64,000 nucleotides of DNA from Mytilus galloprovincialis (lineage: Eukaryota > Mollusca > Bivalvia > Mytilida > Mytilidae): contig NC_134844.1 in NCBI RefSeq assembly GCF_965363235.1, positions 76,687,497-76,751,496 on the forward strand. The letters are read 5' to 3'. Of the stretch, positions 13,101 to 23,451 are shown in pieces; position 1 is the first letter of the stretch, and the number at the start of each line of letters is the position of its first letter. The translations under genes were made by a program, and so were the position numbers. The notes beneath the pieces were generated by a model, which did no database searches, was not told where the DNA came from, and saw nothing but the letters and a program-made list of their open reading frames with translations.

Positions 13101-16100
13101 AAAACAATTTCCACGGAACACTTATTTATCATTTTATGATTTGAACTTTGACTTTTTAACTAATTACAATATTATCAGTTTAAAAATAACAGACTATATG
13201 GTTATTTAAAAATATAAGACCATTTTCCGTATCAAGTTAGTCAGTCAGATAAAACAACCGTACGATTGACAAGATATCGACACGCAATTACGACTACATC
13301 GTTTACTGTAGTTTTGTTTCTTTGTGGTTTATTGACATATCGGGATTTTTCATCGGAGAAGGTGACAAGATGGCGGAGAGTAGAGAACTGATACTCAAAA
13401 TTTAAAATCGATGGTGATCTCTAATTTAGCGGAATAAAACTTTAATATCTATAAATTTGAGCATTTTTATACAGAATGGACATAATATCAATTTTTGATT
13501 TTTTTGCGAAGTTTCCCTTTAACAAAGAATTCTTTGTCCAAACATAGTGTACGTATCAGCAAAATTGTACAAAATAAAAATTGACAACAACTAAAAATCA
13601 ACACAAAAATATAAGCAGATAAAGTTGAAAATATATCTCAAGTTATATCTGTTTCAAGCTAGTTTATTAAATTACTAGAGTATTTATTATTGTAGGTCAG
13701 ATCACCTGTTTCTTGGAAATTTATTTTGTGGTAAAGATTGCATTCCTTATATGGCTGTATTGATAACTGTCAGTTTATTAAGATTTTTATCACTTCACTT
13801 ATGAGATGAAAAAAAAAAACCAACATCCATCCGTGATCATTTCCAGAAATTTGTCAATGAAATATGTACTCAAGATATTTAATAGCTAGATAAAAATAGC
13901 ATTGATATTTAAAGTTAATATTCAATATTGCAGTTATCTTTCTTTGTCAATACATTTGTTTTGTAGTTTTTGAATCAATCAATTTAGTGTCCCCAATTCA
14001 TAGTATTGATCTTTTGTATGAATGCTTTTTTACAATATCCATTGCAATTTAAGTTCCCTACATCTGTTTTGTTTTATGTAACGTATAAATACACAACCCA
14101 ATTTGGTCAAAATGGCAACCTTTAATTTTAGCCTGGTTTAGGTAGAGTACCAAGTTGTAAGAATAGTGAAAATCTCTTTTATGCCACTGTCATACAGCTA
14201 CTAGCTATAAAATCAGGTTTAATCCACCATTTTCTACATGAGAAAATGCCTGTATCAAGTCAGGAATATGACAGTTATCATCCATTGGTTTGATGTGTTT
14301 GAACTTTTGATTTTGCTATTTGATTACAGACTTTCTACAGAATTTTCCTTGGAATTCAGTATTTTTGTTATTTTACTTTTGGCATGCATTCTTTGAGGTG
14401 TCTGGAAGCCTGTTACAGGTCTTCAATTCTGTCCTTAAAACACACTTTTTTCAAATGGTGGTAAAAATCTGTTCCCCTTTTTCACTGAATTCACCTAGCT
14501 AATGTAAACAACCAACTTAAGTAATTTATTGCTTAATTGATCATTGGTTCTAAACCTAATCACAAATATAAATATATTGATAAGAACAATTTCATCTATT
14601 TGTAAATTTCTTTTTTCTACATATTCTAGGTTTTACAGTCATTGAAATCACTTTTACAAGCAGCAATATTCCAAGGTTACACAAGTCCGACAGAGTTACA
14701 GACCCTGTTTCCAGGTAATTTAATGTTTAGACTTGTGACACTTATATTTATAATCAATTTAGAGCATTTATATTGTAATTTTCAGTTACATAATATTAGT
14801 AAAGGGATAATGCTATTATAAGAGTTCATTTATAGCTAACAACTATATAATGAGGTTTTGCATTTGCTCGATCTGTTGGTATCAGTTTTGTTGGTCTATA
14901 AATACAAAAATTAACAAATAAAAAAAGGGGTTCATAAATTTGAAGGCTATAGGCCTTTGGGGTACTGTGAAAAATAATTTGAAAGTCAGACACCTTGTTA
15001 TTTCAAAATTTGACTGCAGTTGAGCAACAATGATGATTCACTTGTGTGCATATACTTTTTTATTCTTTCACCTAGATCAATCTTTTTCCACTACTGTTTA
15101 GAAAGTTTGGAATCCGACAAGAAAAAAGATGAAAATATAACCATACAGCTGTTTTATTTGTAATATTAAAAAAATGTGATAGGAAAAAAAAATATAAACC
15201 ACTTTATTGCAATCTTTTTGTATTACTTAATTTCCAGGTAGTTTCCATAAGAACCTTAGAGACTTACTTATCAAGATCATTGTTGATAATATAAACAGCT
15301 GGAAAACATATGCCATAAATAACCAAGGTAAGAAACTTTAAAGGTAAATATTTAGGGCTATTTCATTAAAATGTATGTGGGAGGGTAGGGTTGAATGTGG
15401 GTCATGAGTCTTTTTCGGTATGCATCTATTACCATTATGCAAAAGTATTTAGAGAAATGTTCTTTGTTGTAGGGATATTTTGAAAGTCCCTTCCTACCCT
15501 CCCACATAATGGAATAGCCCAACCCAAAAATGAAAAGAATTACCTTTTATTTAATCTTTTATAATGAACAAACTAGATTTGGAAACTTATTGCTAATGTT
15601 GTGATGATTTTAAATGATTGTTTTCCATACAGAATTTTCGCATTTGCCAACACTCTTTTTCAAGTATGTAAAAAGGGAAGCAACTCTCTATTTCAATAAT
15701 TATTTCCCTTGTATGCAATGATTGACAAGTATACTAAATGCTAGTTTAATTACAATTTTGACAAACTAATTAAGTGAAACCAAGTTTTTCTAAGAATAAA
15801 ATACCAATAAAAAAATCAGAAAACATCCAATTGATTTAGTTAATAAACAATATAAACCATCTTAGGAAAACATGACCAAAATACAAGCATCAACAGACAA
15901 CAGGATGTATACGTGTTTCCTTATGAACCATCATATTCTAAAATGTATAATGTTTTTATGATTTTCAGTATCTTTACCAAGATTGGTTGATTTTGATTGG
16001 AGAGTAGATGTGAAAACAGCCTCAGATGCAATAAGTCGAATGTCTGTACCAACTTGTATATTACAAATGCAGGTAGGTGTCAATCAAACTATTTATAGTT

Positions 16101-18252
16101 AGGATTCATTTATTTTCGTGGATACATGTACCAATTTTTTTGGATTGAGGGAAACTTGGATAATCGTGGATATTTAATTTTGGGGTTTAAGCAATGACAG
16201 CAGGGTTTCCGCTGGCGGTCGCCACTTTCGCAATTTGCGAAAAAATAATAATTGTGACGATAAAAATTCGTTATTTGCGAAAGAATTTGGCGAAAGAAAT
16301 ATATAACGATTTATTTTCCTCCATCTTGTTTATTTACTTTTTTTCAAGTTTCTCGGACTTTAACCAATCAGACAATACTCGGAATTCACTTTGACCTCAT
16401 TAAGATTTGGACAGAAAATCAATAATCAGCTGATTGCATTTTATAGCTATCGACAACAAAGGACTAATTAATAAAGGTGTTAAATGAATTGTTTGACAAA
16501 ATGATATGGTTAAATTATTTACGACTTTGCGCCGCACGTCTTTGACACAAACTTTTGATGTCTCCTCTCCTTTTAAAGATAGTTTAGAAAAGAAAGCTGT
16601 TGTTGTGACGAAAAATGTTCAAAAGCATGAAAAATCTCCGATTTAAAACTTTAATTATCCTTTGACTTCAATATAGGTAATTGATTAGGGAGACTACCTT
16701 TAAGTCGGTTGAGGGACACGCATGTTTCAAGCAGTTTTACATCTCAACTTTATCATTAACGATGGTAAAGAAAAGAAAACTGTCGCTTTGAAGAAATCTA
16801 TCTAAAAGGTTGGGGAACAGCCCCTTGAATGAGAGTAGCCCTTCAATGTAATGACTACATATGAAATGAGGGATCAATTTCATGTGATAAAAGCTTTTGT
16901 TTAGTTGTAAAAACCTCTTCTTAGTACAATGTAGACTCTAAAATAAGTATGGGAGAATAATCATAAACACAATGGGGCAAAATCATCTTATTTAAGGGAA
17001 AAAGGGGAGGGGTAGAAAAAAGGTACATTTTAAATGAAAAATATATTTATGTCACCTGGCCAAAAAAATAATAAAGTGGCGAAAAACATATTGTTTTGGC
17101 GAAAGAGGTGGCGAAAAAAATAATTTACCCAGGGGAAACTCTGAATGACAGCATACATTCTTTAGAAATTTTGTATTTCGTTGAATATTTAAATTCGTGG
17201 TTCCCCTGTACCCACGAAATCCACGAAAATTAGTACTATCCAACAAATAATAATGAATCCACAGTATACATGTTAAAGTGTGGATTCTTTTATTTTTGTG
17301 GGTATCAATTTTGTTGATTGTAGAAAACTTGCCTTTTCATGAAAATGGCATTTTATGGTTTTTGGTCAAAGTATACATACAACCTGATAGAAAATTTGTA
17401 ATTTGTTGAACATTAAAATTTGTGGTTTACCTGTACTCACAAAAAAACATGAAAATTGGTTTCCATTGAATAATAATAAATCCATAGTAGTGTATTAGTT
17501 TTGTTTGATGTTCATCTTATACAATTAAAAATATTTCTTGTGATTTCTTAGGCAAACTTGCAAAACACGCCTACTTTTATTCAAATTTATTCAAATTCTT
17601 ACTGACAGTGAAATCTATATATTTTCTTATTTTTCTACAGGGGTATATAAATGAAATTCACACAAAAATTGTTATCCTGATGAATGAACGATTAATATAT
17701 CTACATTTATTCCTATTTTTGTGCCCCACCTACAATAGTAGAGGGGCATGATGTTTTCTGGTCTGTGGGTCCGTCTGTTCGTCTGTCCGTTCCTCCTGCT
17801 TCAGGGTAAAGTTTTTGGTTAAGGTAGTTCTTGATGAATTTGAAGTCCAATCAACTTGAAACTTAATACACATGTTCCCTATCATAAGATCTTTCTAATT
17901 TTAATGCCAAATTAGAGTTTTGATCCCAATTTCAGGGTCCACTGAACATAGAAAATGATAGTGCGGATGGCGCATCCGTGTACCTGCTACACCTTCTTGT
18001 TTTATTCAGCTTCATGGGTATATAACTGAAAAATAAGTACCCCAATGAAAGATGATGAACCAATAATATCTACGTATATTCTAATGCTTACTGATATATT
18101 TGTGCTTTCAGGTGCAGGAGAACTCAGACAAAGTTGGTCAAACAGCTGATATTTCCAATATAAATGTAGAACTTTCCAAAGAGACCTTAGATACAATGTT
18201 AGATGGACTTTCTAAAATCAGAGACCAGTTATCTTCAGTGGCTAAAAGATGA
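1067..18252 (+). CDS. COMMD9: COMM domain-containing protein 9
   Basis: Six exons with GT-AG junctions and matching phases: 1067-1111, 5385-5513, 14630-14714, 15238-15327, 15969-16072, 18112-18252 (stop TGA). They give 197 aa, against 198 in human COMMD9. The helical N-terminal part covers about residues 1-115. The COMM domain (about 118-190) carries the family signature LPRLVDFDWRVD, the following SDAISRMSVPTC segment, and the near-invariant LSKETLDTMLDGL close to the C terminus. COMMD proteins form the hetero-decameric ring of the Commander complex with CCDC22/CCDC93 and retriever, which recycles endosomal membrane proteins; COMMD9 is also tied to NF-kB and Notch receptor handling in vertebrates. 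Introns 1 and 2 are long and full of transposons. Every conserved block is intact, so the gene looks functional. Confidence 0.95.
2058..3130 (-). mobile_element. 5'-truncated LINE: C-terminal reverse transcriptase fragment and 3' tail
   Basis: Reading the minus strand from about 3130, the translation gives KWCHENSMFINSDKTKC, LGVRIDSNLSW, ILPLIDYCCIIWSG, QKKAARLILDAD and ILWNNLPISLK: the region C-terminal to the catalytic domain of Jockey/CR1-type non-LTR retrotransposons. The frame is broken near 2835-2840. The catalytic YADD part is absent, so the copy is 5'-truncated. Past the stop (about 2347) comes a short 3' UTR that ends in an ATT/AAT microsatellite (about 2058-2076), a usual LINE 3' tail. 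It lies in COMMD9 intron 1, antisense to the gene, and is dead. Confidence 0.8.
3874..3995 (+). repeat. Interspersed repeat sharing a 3' end (family R1), copy 1
   Basis: A piece of the family that reads 'gaagacc...ttggtg...ggttgttgctattt' and stops at CACATTCCCCATTT. Other copies are at 20480-20870, 32068-32277, 34823-34907 (minus) and 59455-59577. The copies start at different points but share their 3' end, the pattern of a 5'-truncated retroelement tail. No coding sequence is recognised. Confidence 0.55.
4003..4285. mobile_element. TTAA-flanked MITE (family T), copy 1
   Basis: Ends GGTGGTACCTAACAC and the inverted GTGTTAGGTACCACC, with TTAA directly outside both ends. Inside is a GGGAGATAACTCTGT motif near the left end and an A/T-rich core. 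It is about 275 bp with no ORF. Strict TTAA flanks suggest mobilisation by a piggyBac-like transposase; a TA-duplicating mariner origin is the alternative. Confidence 0.75.
4727..4873. mobile_element. Short TIR element beginning CAGTGGCGGA (family G), copy 1
   Basis: Left end CAGTGGCGGACCCAG and right end CTGGATCCGCCACTG are inverted repeats. Between them are G- and C-runs that can pair (a GGGTTCC/GGAACCCCC type stem). Related, more decayed copies lie near 7769-7830, 40784-40923 and 45108-45267. CAG/CTG ends suggest a hAT-type MITE, but no clean 8-bp duplication flanks this copy. Confidence 0.6.
7114..7200. repeat. Short tandem repeat of GGCCATTACAGAAAAA units
   Basis: About five imperfect units of 16-20 bases repeat GGCCATTACAGAAAAA. 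The same GGCCATTACAG word is part of the hairpin element about 300 bases downstream, so both probably derive from one fold-back element. Confidence 0.6.
7475..7635. mobile_element. Nested-hairpin element (20-bp perfect outer arms)
   Basis: Outer arms 7475-7494 and 7616-7635 are exact 20-bp inverted repeats (AATGGGTGTTTTTATAATGG). Inner arms GTCTGTAATGGCCC (7535-7548) and its complement (7562-7575) are also exact. The whole 161 bases can fold as a long interrupted hairpin. No ORF of note. It is best read as a MITE or fold-back element. Confidence 0.6.
16101..17265. mobile_element. GTGGATTCATT MITE (family W) interrupted by a hAT element
   Basis: The left end reads GGATTCATTTATTTTCGTGG and the right end is its inverse ending AATGAATCCACAG. 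The centre has CGTGGTTCCCCTGTACCCACG, shared by other copies at 17278-17489, 21194-21404, about 24858-25053, 26806-26999, 31590-31744, 43140-43352 and 57451-58980 (also interrupted). The family is a roughly 200-bp palindromic MITE. This copy is split by the element at 16201-17143, inside COMMD9 intron 5. Confidence 0.7.
16201..17143. mobile_element. Non-autonomous hAT-type element, 943 bp, exact 8-bp target duplication
   Basis: AATGACAG occurs directly on both sides (16193-16200 and 17144-17151). The element starts CAGGGTTTCC and ends GGGGAAACTCTG, so the ends are short inverted repeats of the CAG...CTG hAT type. Near both ends are clusters of 'TTTGCGAAA' / 'GGCGAAA' words, typical of subterminal transposase-binding repeats. 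No transposase ORF is present. It interrupts a family W MITE, so it is the younger of the two. Confidence 0.85.
17278..17489. mobile_element. Family W MITE, second copy in COMMD9 intron 5
   Basis: A complete but diverged copy of the GTGGATTC...AATCCA palindromic element, starting 12 bases after the first copy. The two are direct neighbours, perhaps by insertion into a shared preferred site. Confidence 0.6.
17718..18001 (-). mobile_element. Core-repeat mosaic element, family P1, single-core copy
   Basis: Read on the minus strand it has the same order as the copies at 23623-24091, 25228-25674 and 37478-37747: ACAAG start, GGATGCGCCATC, one core unit with 'gttcagtggacc' and 'aaattagaaagatctt', a GACGGAC-type microsatellite, then a GCCCCTCTACTATTGTAGGTGGGGC hairpin-like end. 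It splits two similar roughly 90-bp direct copies of intron sequence (about 17640-17717 and 18003-18095). Confidence 0.65.
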
Positions 18253-18663
18253 GGGCTAAAACATCTTTAACTTGTTTATTATATATGTGATGTTGATAAA
18301 GGATTGAATATTTTGGAGAGCTAATTCAAAAATGATTCTTAAGCAGCATTTACTGTCAAATCGAGAAATTTAACTTCATATCATTTCAATGAAACATTAA
18401 CTGAGTTTCTTGAATGCATAGAAAGAGGGATAAAAGTGCAATTGTATACAAAAAAAAAAAAGAGATTTTCTGTCTTTTCAATAGGAAGGAAACCAGACAT
18501 ATTTTTTTTATAATCTATGTATTTTATTTTCTGCTGTCTTGCAGGAAATAAGCTTTCCTTAAATTTAATTGTAAATACTTTTAGTTTTGTACTTTAGAAA
18601 AATTGTTTTATTCACATTATGTATTTATATAGTGCTGTGTAAAAGATTTGTTCATATTTATGC

Positions 18664-18669
18664 AATAAA
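18664..18669 (+). terminator. COMMD9 polyadenylation signal (AATAAA)
   Basis: An AATAAA hexamer sits 412 bases after the COMMD9 stop codon in an AT-rich 3' UTR. It is a plausible 3' end, but the cleavage site is not visible in sequence alone. Confidence 0.5.
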
Positions 18670-18845
18670 ATCAATATTTATATATAAATATGAGGGTTTT
18701 TTTATGAATTATTAACAATGAGGAGCAGAACAGATATGTCAACCGTACATGTTCATTGAAAAGAGATCTTAAACCCATTTCTTGGATGTTATTACCTCAT
18801 TTATTCTTTCTTTAAATGATTCAAATCCATGCTCAAGTGTGCAAG

Positions 18846-19035
18846 TAGATATAAGAAGATGTGGTATGAGTGCCAATGAGACAGCTCTCCATCCAAGTCG
18901 CAGTTTGTAAAAGTAAACCATTATAGGTCAACGTATGGTCTTCAACATGGAGCCTTAGCTCAGACCGAACATCAAGCTATGAAGGGCTATGAATCACATC
19001 AACAAACGACATTAACTGAACATTAATATGTAAAT
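18846..19035 (+). repeat. Interspersed repeat (family R2) fragment
   Basis: Contains 'gatgtggtatgagtgccaat', 'gagacagctctccatcc' and 'aaaccattataggtcaa' blocks in a fixed order. A second, more decayed copy is at about 61050-61150. I recall this wording as very common in mussel DNA. It has no ORF and no clear ends here. Confidence 0.5.
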
Positions 19036-19040
19036 AACCA

Positions 19041-19648
19041 GGTGCTCCACAGGGTGCAACTTTAAACGACTGCAGAGGTCGAACCCAGAACAATTGGGGC
19101 AAGTATGGACACAACATTCAAGCTTGATACAGCTCTGAATTTGGATTGTGATCACATTTTTGACATAATATGAGTTTCTGACACAAAGCAAATGTCAAGA
19201 TCTTACAAATCTATTGCGCAATATTGTGGTATTAAAGATATCTTCTTCAAACTTTTCAAAAATTTGAAATTTGAGAAATTAGGGGGGAAAATGACCCCCC
19301 CCCCCCCCCTAAAATGTTGAGCGATAACCCCCAAAATCAATACTCAACATCCATTCATGATATGGAAACTTGTGGTATAATTTCAAAGAGATTCATACAC
19401 TTAAACACAAGTTATTGTTTGAAAACTACAAAAATGCTTATTTTGGGCCCCCTTTTTTGGCCCCTTATTCCTAAATTATTTGGACCATAACCCCAAAAAC
19501 AATCCCAACCTTCCTTCAATGGTATTGAACCTTCTGGTATTATAGAGATCCATTAACTAAAACAAAAGTTATTGTCCGGAAACAATATGCGTCTTTGGAT
19601 ATGTACCATTATAGGACACAAAATTTTGTTTACGGTCGTATAAATATT
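19041..19648 (+). mobile_element. Core-repeat mosaic element, family P3, diverged short copy
   Basis: Starts with the family P3 head (CAGGTGCTCCACAGGGTGCA, then 'actgcagaggtcgaaccc', 'ggggcaagtatggacacaac') and ends 'acggtcgtataaa'. The interior is short and has a run of C near 19298-19312. It is an old, internally reduced copy of the element seen complete at 41385-42815. Confidence 0.6.
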
Positions 19649-20479
19649 GTATACAAATAATGTTATTGAGAAGTCATGGCATAATTTTTCTTTTCTTCTG
19701 GGCCTCTTGAATGAATCTTTTTATAAGAGGTCACTGCCTAAAAGAGTTGCAGAATTTTTTCCCACTGCCACTCTAGTTGTCCATTAAATGTTAAATATAA
19801 TTTGTACTATGCTTCAACTTTATGAACTCAAATACTTTATACAAATAATTTCAACCGTTTCTGGTTAGCATGTAACTTGTGTAATATAATTCACCCAAAG
19901 ATAATGCCTTCTGGGCCAATAAAAAAATTCTGTTACTTCCTCAAGTGATCATATCAATAATTTAAAATATAGGTAAATCTGGAGTTCAACATAATTTTGA
20001 CAGTACATATTCTTTCTATCAGAAATGATGTGTGCATATATCATTGATATTGTTAAACAATGGATAAAAAAGCCTAACTGATTATTGTTATTTCAAGAAA
20101 TGTAGCATACCAATACTTGAGTGTCTGTCTCAAATCAGGAAAAGTACTTTGTCAACGGTTGTCTCTTGTTGTACGTAATGGTTTTTCATTCTTTTCAAAA
20201 TTTCATGTATATGTTAGATTTAAGTGCCTCTTACTACCAATTTTTCTTGTTTCATTTAGTGAATACTAGTGATACTGATAGATAGATTGATTGATTGGTG
20301 TTTAAAGCCATTTTCAATTCTTTTGTGATAGTTCATTGCAGTCATTACTTATTGGTAGAGGCAGTCAGAGTTATTCTAAAGAACTAGCTGGCATGTCAGT
20401 TAACTGCTAGTAGTCTGTTGTTATTTATGTATTATTGTCATTTTGTTTATTTTCTTTGGTTACATCTTCTGACATCAGA

Positions 20480-20870
20480 CTCGGACATCTCTTGAACTGA
20501 ATTTTAATGGGTGTATTGTTATGCGTTTACTTTTCTACATTGGCTAGAGGTATAGGGGGAGGGGGAGATCTCACAAACATGTTTAACCCCGCCGTATTTT
20601 TGCGCCTGTCCCAAGTCAGGAGCCTCTGGCCTTTGTTAGTCTTGTATTATTTTAATTTTAGTTTCTTGTGTACAATTTGGAAATTAGTATGGCGTTCATT
20701 ATCACTGAACTAGTATATATTTGTTTAGGGGCCAGCTGAAGTGCCTCCGGGTGCAGGAATTTCTCGCTACATTGAAGACCTGTTGGTGACCTTCTGCTGT
20801 TGTTTTTTTCTATGGGCGGATTGTTGTCTCTTTGGCACATTCCCCATTTCCATTCTCAATATTAGTTTTG
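20480..20870 (+). repeat. Family R1 repeat, longest copy
   Basis: The longest member: 'gacatctcttgaactgaatt', a G-run, 'cgtatttttgcgcctgtccc', 'ttcttgtgtacaatttgg', then the common 3' part ending CACATTCCCCATTTCC. The copy at 32068-32277 begins at 'agtttcttgtgtac', i.e. inside this one, and runs to the same end, which supports 5' truncation. The parent retroelement is not identified. Confidence 0.6.
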
Positions 20871-21193
20871 ATAGGAAAACTAACAATCCCAAGTTAAGAT
20901 TGTATTGAAGTGCACCTCATATGTACAGGATTTGAACTGTCAATCTCAGTTTTGACAGGATAGTAATACTGTAGTTCAACTCCTAAGATCCACCAACAAA
21001 TCTAACAAATCTGAAATGTTATCAAAGATTACAACTCATTACTGTTAAGCTGCTAACTTAGTATGAAGTTGTTCAGTTCAGTAGTACCATGAGAAAAATC
21101 TGTCAAATTATTTGTAACTGTAAACGAACAAAGTGACGGGTAAGGTGAATGCAATCTAGTTCTTTCTAGAAAGGGAGAATACTAATATATATG

Positions 21194-21404
21194 CTGTGGA
21201 TTCATTATTATTCGTTGAATATCAATTTTCATGGATTCTGTGGGTACAGGTAAACCACGAATCAAATGTTCAACAAATGACATATTTTCTGTTGGATAGT
21301 ATGGTAGAGCTCAGCGAAACCGCTATTAAATTAAATATCCACCGACATGCGAGTTTTCCTTAATCCACGAAAACTGGTACCCACGAAAATAAATGAATCC
21401 ACAG
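21194..21404. mobile_element. Family W MITE (palindromic GTGGATTCATT element)
   Basis: Ends CTGTGGATTCATT and AATGAATCCACAG are inverted; the interior has the shared 'cgaaa...ggtacccacg' block. About 211 bp, one of the best-preserved copies in the window. Confidence 0.7.
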
Positions 21405-21702
21405 CACATATACATACATATTAACAACTAAATATGCCTCTTTATATCTTTATTATTTCATATTTTATACAATGACAACAGTGATTGTTCTATGCAATAC
21501 AATGTAATGCAAGGTTTGCAACTAAGGTCAGCTGTTCATCAAAAATACATCACCAAGTTCTAACTCTTAAGTCAATTCCTAGGTTTTCATTCCATCATTT
21601 AAAAAAAAAAATCAAGGAGTCAAAGAACTGTTTGACTAGTCATTATGATAAAAACTATGAGTTCAAGGTCTATAATTCAATATTTATTATCTAGATTTAT
21701 TC

Positions 21703-21918
21703 TTAAGGGGGTAGACCTTGGTTCAGGGAGATAACTCTTTACATTAGTTATGCGTTTGCAACAGTCAAGTTCATCAACATATTTTAAGCATTTACCTGAA
21801 ACAGATTGAAAATAATCTGTGTAACCTAGAAGCTTAGAATATATTTTTTAAAATGGTTGACACAAACGTACTGATGATTTATAGAGTTGTTTCCCTTAAC
21901 CAAGGTCTTCTGCCTTAA
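21703..21918. mobile_element. TTAA-flanked MITE, second family
   Basis: TTAA flanks both ends. Ends are GGGGGTAGACCTTGGTT and an inverted AACCAAGGTCTTCTGCC. Next to the left end is the same GGGAGATAACTCT word found in family T. About 208 bp between the flanks, no ORF. A sister family of T sharing the same target preference. Confidence 0.6.
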
Positions 21919-22294
21919 ATTCAATTATCTAGATTATAGGCAATTGTATGTTTTGCATATACTAAAAACAAATACACAACATTAAAAGTCAATTTCATTT
22001 TAGTTTTATTTTTGTAGTATATATGATTCTTTTTTCTCAAAAGAAAAAAATTGAAGACCTGATATATTAGCTATAAATAGAAATGAAAAATCAACCAAAT
22101 AACTGAGATGTTAGAAATGAAAATCTAGGAACATCATCCAAGGTTTTGCTTTGTTGAAAAAGAGCAAGCTGAATTGCATCGCATAGCTGTAAATTATATA
22201 CATATTATAAACACTTACTGAGCTTGTCAGATTAACATTGTGTATTGCTGACCTACTAAACTGACCTAGTTAGACCACATGATAAACTAAACTT

Positions 22295-22395
22295 ATTAGC
22301 TCACCTGGTAAACTTACATAAATTAGCTCACCTGGTAAACTTACATAAATTAGCTCACCTGGTAAACTTACATAAATTAGCTCACCTGGTAGACT
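22295..22395 (+). repeat. 27-bp minisatellite, about 3.7 copies
   Basis: Units ATTAGCTCACCTGGTAAACT + TACATAA run head to tail with no spacers (22295-22321, 22322-22348, 22349-22375, then a partial unit). The first three units are identical, so the expansion is recent. Confidence 0.9.
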
Positions 22396-23451
22396 AATCT
22401 AATCAGATCAAAGTAGGACAGGTAAAATTAATTTTTGTGCTCAAAGCAGACAAGATTATTCTCTATAACAGAATCAACTGGTATAAAAACATTTTAATTA
22501 TGAAATAGTCCAATTTAATACTATTTGCAAAGGAAAGGATGAGCTGTATCCCTGCCCAATAAAAGCAAGTGGAAATAATCTGGTGTATTATACAGGATCT
22601 GACAATAAATGTTTGACTGCATCAGCAATTGACACATCATGGTAAAATTGGATTGCAAAATAGGTGATTATGTCATGAAAATACATAAAAATCTTGTGTA
22701 CATCAAAAACATCAAAACATGCTTTTTCTATACGGTTTGTAAAGACAGGGATATAGTTTGTCATCTTTGAGTTCTTTCCCTTTGCATGGAGAAGACGTGT
22801 TAAGTTGCAAAACTTGTGTCCAATCCTATTGTCAATGTTTTTGGACAATAAAATATGTTTAAACGAAACCCTTTGCAAAATACTCTTAAATAGGATTCAG
22901 TAAGAAAAGGTAAGCAAACAATGAGAGAACGATGGACAACTAATACCTAGAGAAGACAAAAAATCCCATGGTCTTTGACCAGGAAAGCTGTAATTTTATT
23001 TAACAGTTTGAATTATAAATAATTTTGAGGTTGTGGATGGGGGTTTACAGAATAGACAAAAAGTATACAGTATAGAGAAAAATGGCCTATTTTTTATAGT
23101 CAACAACCCTCAATTTTGAGTTGTGTTACTACTATATATGGCACATAATTTTGTTGGTTTTCTATGAAAAGTATGTACTCTTGTAAGAATAATACAGCTA
23201 ATATCAAATATTCATATACATATAATAATTTTGCATGTAACAAAAATTTTAAGCATAAGCGCTAGCAAAATATCTTAATAAAAAGAAATTTACATTATAA
23301 TACATTTCAATAACTAATTTAAATACTGACCATGAATACACATTAAATAATGCATATTCAGAATTTAAGGTGTGCAGATTTTACATAACTAGGAAAGGTA
23401 ACATCAATGCACAATGATAACAGCACATGAAGATTATATCAATGCCTGATT

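Larger units (their letters stand above)
5514..14629 (+). other. COMMD9 intron 2 (9.1 kb)
   Basis: No conserved coding exon was found here. It holds an 18-20 bp perfect palindrome (6342-6361), a tandem GGCCATTACAG array (about 7114-7200), a hairpin element (7475-7635), a decayed family G piece (about 7769-7830) and long A/T-rich stretches from 8.4 to 12.6 kb with nothing recognisable. A CpG-richer patch lies at about 12.88-13.40 kb. Confidence 0.6.

Noticed and set aside
16194..16394. 66-aa plus-strand ORF
   Set aside because: It crosses the target duplication into a non-autonomous hAT element and resembles no transposase.
22295..22395. Possible CRISPR-like array
   Set aside because: Units are contiguous with no spacers, and the DNA is nuclear eukaryotic.
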